The notes under the pieces were generated by a model. That model ran no database searches, had not been told where the DNA came from, and worked only from the letters and a program-made list of their open reading frames with translations. A DNA stretch of 64,000 nt, taken from positions 1-64,000 of the forward strand of contig CAKTDC010000009.1 in the NCBI GenBank assembly GCA_934541015.1, read 5' to 3'. This DNA comes from an uncultured Luteimonas sp. (lineage in GTDB: Bacteria > Pseudomonadota > Gammaproteobacteria > Xanthomonadales > Xanthomonadaceae). Positions 57,362-64,000 of the stretch are shown here, one piece after another. Both the position numbers and the translations under genes were made by a program. Numbering within the stretch: the first letter of the stretch is position 1; every line of letters starts with the position of its first letter.

Positions 57362-57883
57362 ATGCATTCCAGGCGCGCGTCGGGCTTCAGCATGGTCGAG
57401 CTGGTCATCACCATCGCCATCGTGGCGATCCTGGTGGCGCTCGCCTTCCCGAGCTTCGAAGGCTCCATGCGCAGCAACCGCGTCACCACCGCCACCAACG
57501 AGATGATCGCCTCGCTGTCGCTGGCGCGGATGGAGGCGCTGCGCAATCCCGGCGGGGCGGGGATCTGCGCCAGCAGCGACGGCGCCACCTGCGGCGACGA
57601 CTGGGACGCCGGCTGGATGGTCTGGATCGACGTCGACGGCAACGGCGCCCCGGGCGGCACCAACGACCGCGTGCTCCGTTTCACCCAGGGCAAGCGGCGG
57701 ACGGTCGTCACCGTCGATTCGCCGGACGACGCCATTCTTTTCGACAACCGGGGCCGGGCCGATGCGGCCCGCGAAATCACCATAGAGCCCGACGAGTGTC
57801 CCAGTGGCCAGCAGTTGATCCGGGAGATTGGAGTGGCGCTTACAGGCCAGGCGCGTACTACCAGGGAGGCATGCGGCGCATGA
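57362..57883 (+). CDS. fimT: Type IV pilus minor pilin, FimT/GspH type
   Basis: 173 aa. Prepilin peptidase site G-FSMVELVITIAIVAILVALAFP (cut after Gly8 or so), then the GspH-type C-terminal domain. First gene of the minor pilin operon; AGGGGAC precedes the ATG. It overlaps pilV by 4 nt (ATGA). Helps prime pilus assembly at the inner membrane. Confidence 0.92.
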   Translation: MHSRRASGFSMVELVITIAIVAILVALAFPSFEGSMRSNRVTTATNEMIASLSLARMEALRNPGGAGICASSDGATCGDDWDAGWMVWIDVDGNGAPGGTNDRVLRFTQGKRRTVVTVDSPDDAILFDNRGRADAAREITIEPDECPSGQQLIREIGVALTGQARTTREACGA

Positions 57884-58401
57884 GAATTCCAGCGTATCGT
57901 CGGTCTGCACCGCGTCGATTCGGCGCGCGTCATCACAGCGGCGGCTTCAGCATGATCGAAGTGCTGGTGGCCCTGCTGGTGCTGGCCTTCGGCCTGCTCG
58001 GCTTCGCCCTGCTGCAGACCATGAACCTGCGCTTCACCCAGAGCGCCAACTACCGCACGCAGGCGACCAACCTCGCCTATGACCTGCTGGACCAGATGCG
58101 GGCGAACCGGCATCTCGCCGCAAGCTATGCAGGGTCGACGGGCGCGAGCTTCAATCCCGGCGACGTGACTGCCGCGCAGGCGGCCTCGTGTTCGCGGCCA
58201 GTCGGGGCAGCGGCGACGATCGCCGCCAACATCGCCCGCTGGGAATGCCAGGTGGTGCGTGCCCTGGGGCAAAGCGCCAGCGCCGGCGTGACCTACGCCG
58301 CCAATGGCAACGTCACCGTCACCATCGCCTGGGGCGACCAGCGCTGGGACCAGGCCAACCCCGACGCGCTCACCACCTTCCAGGTCGAGAGTCGACTGTG
58401 A
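57880..58401 (+). CDS. pilV: Type IV pilus minor pilin PilV
   Basis: 173 aa. Cleavage site GG-FSMIEVLVALLVLAFGLLG, then LLQTMNLRFTQSANYRTQATNLAYDLLDQMRANR, typical of PilV. ATG at 57880 overlaps the fimT stop and has GGGAGG 9 nt upstream; ATG at 57871 is too near that site. The leader of about 23 residues before the cut is longer than usual. Confidence 0.92.
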   Translation: MRIPAYRRSAPRRFGARHHSGGFSMIEVLVALLVLAFGLLGFALLQTMNLRFTQSANYRTQATNLAYDLLDQMRANRHLAASYAGSTGASFNPGDVTAAQAASCSRPVGAAATIAANIARWECQVVRALGQSASAGVTYAANGNVTVTIAWGDQRWDQANPDALTTFQVESRL

Positions 58402-58409
58402 GGATCCGC

Positions 58410-59555
58410 ATGCATCCCCGAACGATGTCCAGAGCGGCCGGCGTTTCGCTGATCGAGCTGATGGTCGCGCTGGCGATCGGCAGCCTGCTGATCCTCGGCC
58501 TGGTGCAGGTGTTCGCCGCCTCGCGCGCGGCGTACACCACGTCCGAAGGCATGGGCCGGGTCCAGGAGAACGGCCGCTTCGCGATCGACTTCCTGCAGCG
58601 CGACATCCGCATGGCCGGGCACTTCGGCTGCGTCAACGATCAGGCGCACTGGGTGAAGGGTGCGGGAGACCTGGTCAATCACCTGGGTGCGGCCACGGCA
58701 TCCCTGAATTTCGGCGTGTCGATCACCGGCTATGAGGCGACCAGCACTGCGCCCGGCAACGCGGTCACCATCGGCGCGGCAGCAGCGGGATGGAGCCCGG
58801 CGCTGCCGATGACCCTCTCGCCGGCGCCCCGGCCCGGCAGCGACATCATCGCCTTGCGCTACCTTGCCGAAGAAGGCATTCCCATCAATACCCTGACCGC
58901 CGTCGGCACCGAGACGCAGGTGGCCTTCCCGTCCGGTCGGGCGGGGGTGCTGACCGCAGGTGGCGTGGGAACGCCCACCCTGTTCGGGGTTGCCGATTGC
59001 AGCCAGGTGGACGTGTTCAAGGGCACGCTGTCCGGAAACACGGTCACATCGGTGGATGCGACGGAGCTCTTCTCGGGCAAGTACAGCGGCGTCGCCGTGG
59101 GCGGCAACGCGCATGTCTACCGGGCCGAGTCGATCGTCTACTACGTCGCGAACGGCGCTTCCGGCGAGCCTTCGCTGTACCGGGCCCGTGCCGGCAGCAC
59201 CGGTGCCTACACATCCGAAGAACTGGTCGAGGGGATCGAGAGCCTGCAGTTCCTCTACGGGCGCGATGCCACGGTGAACATCAGCGCCGCCACGCCCCCG
59301 ACCGGGAACATCACGCTGCAGGACACGGCAGCCACCCTGACCGCCAGTGCCGCGGAGTGGCGCCGTGTCGGCCTGGTCCAGGTCGGGCTGCTGGCCCGCA
59401 GTCCCAATCCGGCCGCCAGCACCGACCCCGCGACGGCCGGTGCACGTCCGCGCGTGCTGGGCGTCCAGTTCAATCCGCCCGCCACGGCGGACGCCCGCTA
59501 TCGCAACAGCTATGAAGTGACGGTCGCCCTGCGCAACCGCCTGTTCGGGAACTGA
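58410..59555 (+). CDS. pilW: Type IV pilus minor pilin PilW
   Basis: 381 aa. Cleavage site G-VSLIELMVALAIGSLLILGLVQVF; then GRVQENGRFAIDFLQRDIRMAGHFGC, the PilW mark. AGGAT precedes the ATG; GTG at 58398, overlapping pilV stop, is an alternative. Assembles with PilV, PilX and PilY1 at the pilus tip. Confidence 0.92.
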   Translation: MHPRTMSRAAGVSLIELMVALAIGSLLILGLVQVFAASRAAYTTSEGMGRVQENGRFAIDFLQRDIRMAGHFGCVNDQAHWVKGAGDLVNHLGAATASLNFGVSITGYEATSTAPGNAVTIGAAAAGWSPALPMTLSPAPRPGSDIIALRYLAEEGIPINTLTAVGTETQVAFPSGRAGVLTAGGVGTPTLFGVADCSQVDVFKGTLSGNTVTSVDATELFSGKYSGVAVGGNAHVYRAESIVYYVANGASGEPSLYRARAGSTGAYTSEELVEGIESLQFLYGRDATVNISAATPPTGNITLQDTAATLTASAAEWRRVGLVQVGLLARSPNPAASTDPATAGARPRVLGVQFNPPATADARYRNSYEVTVALRNRLFGN

Positions 59556-59558
59556 GCC

Positions 59559-60089
59559 ATGCATCGTCATCCGCTTTCCACCCTGCGCTCCCGTGCTGCC
59601 CACCAGCGAGGCGCCGTGCTGTACGTGGCGCTGATCATGCTGATCCTGCTTGCGCTGATCGGGATCGTCGGCATGCAGGTGGCCGGCATCCAGGAGCGCA
59701 TGGCAGCCAGCTACCGCGCCGTCAACCTGGCGTTCCAGGGCGCCGAAGAGCTGGTCCGCAATGCCGAATGCGGACTGGAGCTGCTTAACGACGTTCCGGA
59801 CGTGGCCGAAACGGACTGCACCGAAGTCAGCCGCGGCGATATCGAAGTGAAATGTGACGACGGTTTCGATGCCGGCACCTGGGTGGCCGGGCGTACGCTG
59901 GCCGGGGGCGGCGTTCGCAACATCCGGCAGATCGAGACCTGCATCATCGGCGAGGCCGAGATCGACATGGGCGGGCCGCGCAACGAGCGCGATGTCCTTC
60001 CCGTCTACCAGATCACCACCTATCAGACCGATACCGGGGGAACGAACGGCACCTCCGCCAGCGCGGTCGAAACCATCTTCAAGCTGTGA
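59559..60089 (+). CDS. pilX: Type IV pilus minor pilin PilX
   Basis: 176 aa. N-terminal G-AVLYVALIMLILLALIGIVGMQVAGIQERMAAS and AVNLAFQGAEELVRNAE are PilX family text. Cleavage follows Gly in QRGAVL. Starts 3 nt after pilW. Supports PilY1 display at the tip and adhesion. Confidence 0.92.
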   Translation: MHRHPLSTLRSRAAHQRGAVLYVALIMLILLALIGIVGMQVAGIQERMAASYRAVNLAFQGAEELVRNAECGLELLNDVPDVAETDCTEVSRGDIEVKCDDGFDAGTWVAGRTLAGGGVRNIRQIETCIIGEAEIDMGGPRNERDVLPVYQITTYQTDTGGTNGTSASAVETIFKL

Positions 60090-60100
60090 GGACTGCGGCC

Positions 60101-63100
60101 ATGGCATTTCGGAAGACCAAGTTCATCGCCATCGCCACGCTGCTGGCCGCGGGGACCGGCGGCTACTGGCTCTACCTGGCCAACGCGGCCCAGGGGCAGG
60201 GGGCATTGGCCCAGTCGCCCCTGAACGTGCAGACGCAGGTGCCGGCCGCGTTCATCATGGCGCTGGACGACTCGGGCTCGATGCGGTTCCAGACCCTGTT
60301 TCCCAGCCGGGATGGTGGTGCGCTGTGGTTGAGAGACAATGGGTCCCAGCCCTACAGCTTCTTCTACAGTTCGGGGGCGAACGCAGGGAAGCTGCGGACC
60401 AGCGACGGTGAGCGTCAGTATGTGCACGTCGCGCCGTATCCGGCGCCAAGGCAGGGCAGTCCCGGTGACGACAATGCCGCCATCCCGCCCATCGATGCCT
60501 TCGGGTTCTCGCGGTCGCATGTTTACAACCGTGCGTATTTCGATCCCAACACCGTTTATCAGCCCTGGAAGACTCACCTGGGGACATTCTGGCCGGATGC
60601 GAATCCGAAGGCGGTGCGCGTCGATCCAAATTCCACCACGCCAACATTTGATTTGACGGTTGAGCGCACGAGCACCAGCACGGACAATTCCACGCACCAT
60701 GCCTTCCGGGTGCGCGGGGACATGGTGCTTCCCGCAGGCACGAAAATACGAACAGCAAGCAGCTGTGGATTTACAGACGGAAACACCACAGAAAGCACGC
60801 CGTCCGGTTGGCGGACGTTGAACTCGGACGTCATGTCGACAGGGCGATGCAATATGCACATCGCCTACTTCCCTGCGACGTTCTACCTGCCGGTCGATCA
60901 CGACGCGCCGGAAGGCTTCATCGAAGCCAATCGCGTGCTCGCAGTGAACGCCTGCACCTACAGCACCGCAACGGGTTCGAACCGTTGCGACATGTATCGG
61001 TACGAGATCCGGCCGGAAAACTACGATACGGTTGCGGCGTATAACGCCGCCATCCAGAATTTCGCGAACTGGTTCTCCTATTACGGCGCGAGGAACCGGG
61101 CGGTGGTGTCCGGAATCACCCATGCGCTGGCGACCGTGAACAACATGCGGGTGGGGTATTTCACCATCAACAACCGGACCGCGGTCACGATGCGCGACAT
61201 GGGGGTTCCGGACGAGAAGGAGAGTTTCTACGATTCGATCGTCACGCTGGGTGCGTCCGGCAATACGCCGAATCTGCCCGCAGTCGCGCACATGGGCAAC
61301 CAGTTCCGCCGCACCAACGCGGGCGCGCCGGTCCAGCTGGCGTGCCAGCGCAATGCGGGCATGTTGTTCACGGACGGGTTCAGCAATGTCGAGCAGACAG
61401 GCTATGGAAATATTGATGGAGCCATGGGAGAGCCGTTCCAGGACGACCATTCCAACACTTTGGCGGACATTGCCACCAGGTTCTACCTGGATGGTGATCG
61501 CGTGCCCCTCCGAAGCGGGGGGAGTTTTCCGGCCGGGCTTGTGCCGACTCCGGACGCATGCTGGACGCTGGACGATGACGGGACAAGGATCCGGAATCCG
61601 AACGTTGATCCCAGGATCGACTGCCAATCGAATCTGCACATGAATTTCTATGGCGTCACGCTGGGCGCGCGCGGCGTCGTCTTCGACCCCGATGTCGAGC
61701 GCGATCCGTTCACAGAGCCGTATATCAGTTGGCCGGCCTTTGAATCGAATGAGCGGAGCACGATCGACGACATCTGGCATGCCACGGTCAACACGCGCGG
61801 CGAATTCATCAACGCCAACACGCCCGCGGACATCACCCAGGCGATGCGCCGGATCATCCGCGCGGTCAGTGGAGACCCCTCGACCTCGGGGACGGTTGCC
61901 CTGACCGGATCGCGTATCGGCGAGCGTTCGCTGACCGTGGTGCCCGCGTATGCGACGGGCGGCGACAATACCGACTGGCACAGCACGCTGACCGCGTTCA
62001 AGATCGCGCGGGATCCCGATACCGGCGTCATCACCGAAACCGAGATCTGGGAGGCGTCGGAAAAGCTCGGGGCGATGACGGCAACGACCCGGGCGGGCCA
62101 TACGTGGTACGGAGGGTCGTCGGGTGCCCTGGCGCTCAACGTCACCAATATCGGTGCGGGCAATCTGTCGAAGTTCTGCGATACTGCCCTTTCCGGAATG
62201 TCGCGGTGCGCGGCAGAAGATCTTGTCGGGTTGGGGGTGAACGTTCAGCAGACGATCGATTACCTGCTCGGCGACAGCTCCAGGGAGGTGAGGAACGGAG
62301 GGACGCTGCGCGACCGCAACACCTCGGTGCTCGGCGACATCATCAATTCGCCGCCCGTGGTCAGTGCCCCTACCGACGATTACGGCTACAGGACGCTGCC
62401 GTCCCCGTACGGCAGTTCCTACGATACCTATTTGACGACCAAGAAGGAGCGGTCGGCAATGGTGTACGTCGGCGCGAACGACGGCATGCTGCATGCCTTC
62501 AACGGCGGCATGGATGACGAGGGCGAGCTGGATGCCGCCCTTGGCGGGAAGGAGGAGTTCGCCTTCATCCCCCGCGCCGTCCTGGGGCATATGGGCAATC
62601 TGCTGCTTCCCTATGTACCTGAGGATGGTGTCGACCAGAAGTTCGACCACCGGTATTTCGTGGACGGTCCGCTCGCGGTCGGGGACAGCTACTACAGCGG
62701 TGGCTGGAAGACCGTGCTGGTGGGGACGACCGGAGCGGGAGGACGCAGCGTCTTCGCCCTGGATGTTTCCAACCCCGGCGCGTTCGGGGCGTCGAGCCTG
62801 TTGTGGGAGATCGACGACCAGCACGGAACCGAAGCAGTGAGGAACAACATCGGCCACGTCCTCGGCAAGCCGGTGATCGTTCCGGTCAAGGAGTCCGGCG
62901 AATCAGGCGCGGTCTCGTGGAAGGCGATTTTCGGGAACGGCTACAACAGCATCAGCGGGCGCGCGGTCCTGTTCGTGGTGGATATCGGATCCGGCGCGGT
63001 CCGGATGATCGAGGCCGTCGAGTCCGGCGCACCTGCCGGGTCCAATGGGCTGGGCAATATCCTGGCTGTGGATCGGCGGAATGCGGAGACCGGGCTCAGC

Positions 63101-63895
63101 GTGCGCGATGGCTACGCCGATACGGTGTACGCGGCGGACCAGAAGGGAGCGCTGTGGAAGTTCGACCTGCTCAGCGCGGCGACGTCGATCAGTGTTCCGC
63201 TGTTCACCACGCTGGTGCACAGCGACGAGGGCGTTGATCGCCGGCAGCCGATCCTGGGTGGCCTGACGGCGACCGCCGGCCGTGGCGGTGGCGTGATGAT
63301 CCTGTTCGGGACCGGCAGCTTCTCCTTCACGGGTGACCCGACAGATAGCTCGACGCAGACCATCTACGGCATCCAGGATACCGGCGGGACCACCACGTTG
63401 ACCCGCACTGACCTGTTCGCCCGTGTTCTGGATGCAAGCGTGACGCCGCGCAAGATCACCCCGGGGGGGCTGGGGTTCGGATACAGCGGCTGGTACCTGG
63501 ATCTGCCCGCCAAGGAGCGCGTGATCAGCTACCCGCGCGTCGCCAGCGGCGTGCTGTTCATTACCACCTATGCGCCGAGCGTGGCCCATGGCTGCTCCAC
63601 CGGAGGCGATAACTGGCTCTACGGCCTGAACACGCGTACGGGGACGGCTGCGCTCGCCAGTGTCCGGTTCGGCTCAACGACGGGGGCGACGCAGGGGGCT
63701 GGTGTCGGGGCGGTTCCGCTTGTGACCGGTGGCTCTGCGCCAGTCAAGGAACTCGCCGTCAACATTGTCTCCACCAGCAGGCTGCCTCCCGGAGAGACCC
63801 AGCGTTGCTGGATGCGGATCACCGTTCCCGGCATGTCGCAGCCGATGTTCGTGCCCTATCCCTGCGGACGCCAGTCCTGGAGGCAGCTGCAATGA
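60101..63895 (+). CDS. pilY1: Type IV pilus tip adhesin PilY1
   Basis: 1264 aa. N-terminal secretion signal (about 5-28). MIDAS-like DDSGSM (D56, S58, S60) starts a VWA-like region; the C-terminal PilY1 beta-propeller starts near residue 740 with SVLGDIINSPPVVSAP and MVYVGANDGMLHAFNGG, and holds DYGYRTLPSPYGSSYD. Part of the coding sequence (about 60300-61900) has less GC third-position bias than its neighbours. PilY1 acts as adhesin, priming factor and mechanosensor. ATG 60101 has AGGA upstream; GTG 60086 overlaps the pilX stop and is possible. Confidence 0.94.
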   Translation: MAFRKTKFIAIATLLAAGTGGYWLYLANAAQGQGALAQSPLNVQTQVPAAFIMALDDSGSMRFQTLFPSRDGGALWLRDNGSQPYSFFYSSGANAGKLRTSDGERQYVHVAPYPAPRQGSPGDDNAAIPPIDAFGFSRSHVYNRAYFDPNTVYQPWKTHLGTFWPDANPKAVRVDPNSTTPTFDLTVERTSTSTDNSTHHAFRVRGDMVLPAGTKIRTASSCGFTDGNTTESTPSGWRTLNSDVMSTGRCNMHIAYFPATFYLPVDHDAPEGFIEANRVLAVNACTYSTATGSNRCDMYRYEIRPENYDTVAAYNAAIQNFANWFSYYGARNRAVVSGITHALATVNNMRVGYFTINNRTAVTMRDMGVPDEKESFYDSIVTLGASGNTPNLPAVAHMGNQFRRTNAGAPVQLACQRNAGMLFTDGFSNVEQTGYGNIDGAMGEPFQDDHSNTLADIATRFYLDGDRVPLRSGGSFPAGLVPTPDACWTLDDDGTRIRNPNVDPRIDCQSNLHMNFYGVTLGARGVVFDPDVERDPFTEPYISWPAFESNERSTIDDIWHATVNTRGEFINANTPADITQAMRRIIRAVSGDPSTSGTVALTGSRIGERSLTVVPAYATGGDNTDWHSTLTAFKIARDPDTGVITETEIWEASEKLGAMTATTRAGHTWYGGSSGALALNVTNIGAGNLSKFCDTALSGMSRCAAEDLVGLGVNVQQTIDYLLGDSSREVRNGGTLRDRNTSVLGDIINSPPVVSAPTDDYGYRTLPSPYGSSYDTYLTTKKERSAMVYVGANDGMLHAFNGGMDDEGELDAALGGKEEFAFIPRAVLGHMGNLLLPYVPEDGVDQKFDHRYFVDGPLAVGDSYYSGGWKTVLVGTTGAGGRSVFALDVSNPGAFGASSLLWEIDDQHGTEAVRNNIGHVLGKPVIVPVKESGESGAVSWKAIFGNGYNSISGRAVLFVVDIGSGAVRMIEAVESGAPAGSNGLGNILAVDRRNAETGLSVRDGYADTVYAADQKGALWKFDLLSAATSISVPLFTTLVHSDEGVDRRQPILGGLTATAGRGGGVMILFGTGSFSFTGDPTDSSTQTIYGIQDTGGTTTLTRTDLFARVLDASVTPRKITPGGLGFGYSGWYLDLPAKERVISYPRVASGVLFITTYAPSVAHGCSTGGDNWLYGLNTRTGTAALASVRFGSTTGATQGAGVGAVPLVTGGSAPVKELAVNIVSTSRLPPGETQRCWMRITVPGMSQPMFVPYPCGRQSWRQLQ

Positions 63896-64000
63896 CCGCC
63901 ATGCCCCATGTGTTCGTGCAGGTCGCACGATCCGGATCCAGGAGGTTGCCCCGCTGGTCCGGCTTCACCCTGATCGAACTGGTGATCGCCATCGCGATCG
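63892..64000 (+). CDS. pilE: Type IV pilin PilE-like, 5' part (cut by window end)
   Basis: 36 codons visible. Leader with RSGSRRLPRWSG then the cut site G-FTLIELVIAIAI. ATG overlaps the pilY1 stop by 4 nt (ATGA). This is the pilE position of the fimT-pilVWXY1E operon. Confidence 0.85.
   Translation, partial: MTAMPHVFVQVARSGSRRLPRWSGFTLIELVIAIAI

Overview
The window comes from a high-GC gammaproteobacterium of the Xanthomonadaceae/Lysobacteraceae (Lysobacter, Luteimonas, Xanthomonas relatives). Family markers are the fused aspartokinase/diaminopimelate decarboxylase, the neighbouring murL-murD2 pair for the L-Glu route to peptidoglycan, the petABC-sspA-sspB block, and an Oar-like TonB receptor. 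Species cannot be named from the sequence alone. No rRNA, tRNA or CRISPR array was seen.

Layout. 1-1300: AT-rich end of an RHS-type polymorphic toxin with a small lipoprotein after it. 1496-9400: phzF-like gene, lysC-lysA fusion, murL, murD2, a dienelactone hydrolase-like protein and a decayed helix-hairpin-helix gene. 9400-14500: ispB, ssb and the dTDP-rhamnose genes rmlBACD. 14600-18060: S9 peptidase and a DUF819 membrane protein. 18117-24030: three lipoprotein-type genes, a TM2 protein, a membrane Ser/Thr kinase with a helical repeat tail, and a divergent ECF-type sigma factor; two of the operons share a 30-nt upstream motif. 24490-30210: ybdD, cstA, a GH97 glycosidase and a DUF4105 protein. 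30360-39340: corC, ybeY, phoH and miaB, an ancestral row split by a tetR-hlyD-ABC export cassette. 39500-44760: lytic transglycosylase, cytochrome bc1 (petABC), sspA, sspB. 45070-51410: DUF3301 protein, nadC, a Trm112-like protein, a large compound tandem repeat, purE, purK, a superoxide dismutase-like pseudoenzyme, grxD and an SDR-like protein. 52050-56870: Oar-like TonB receptor and ppnN. 57362-64000: type IV pilus minor pilin operon fimT-pilV-pilW-pilX-pilY1-pilE, cut by the window end.

The intergenic DNA is unusually rich in small palindromic elements of at least two families. Family A is a GC hairpin close to CTTCCCCCGC-N-TGCGGGGGAAG. Family B has ends close to CGTCATTCCCGCGAAAGCG. In murL and in miaB a family-A type element appears to lie inside the reading frame and to be translated. 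Nested and duplicated repeats occur upstream of purE (46811-47532) and upstream of the TonB receptor (51467-51743).

Most genes are housekeeping. The parts that look least described are the sigma/kinase/TM2/lipoprotein cluster with its shared promoter-like motif, the dismutase-like protein that has lost two of four metal ligands, the translated repeat insertions, and the compound repeat before purE. All product names rest on motif and family recognition by eye; no database search was run.
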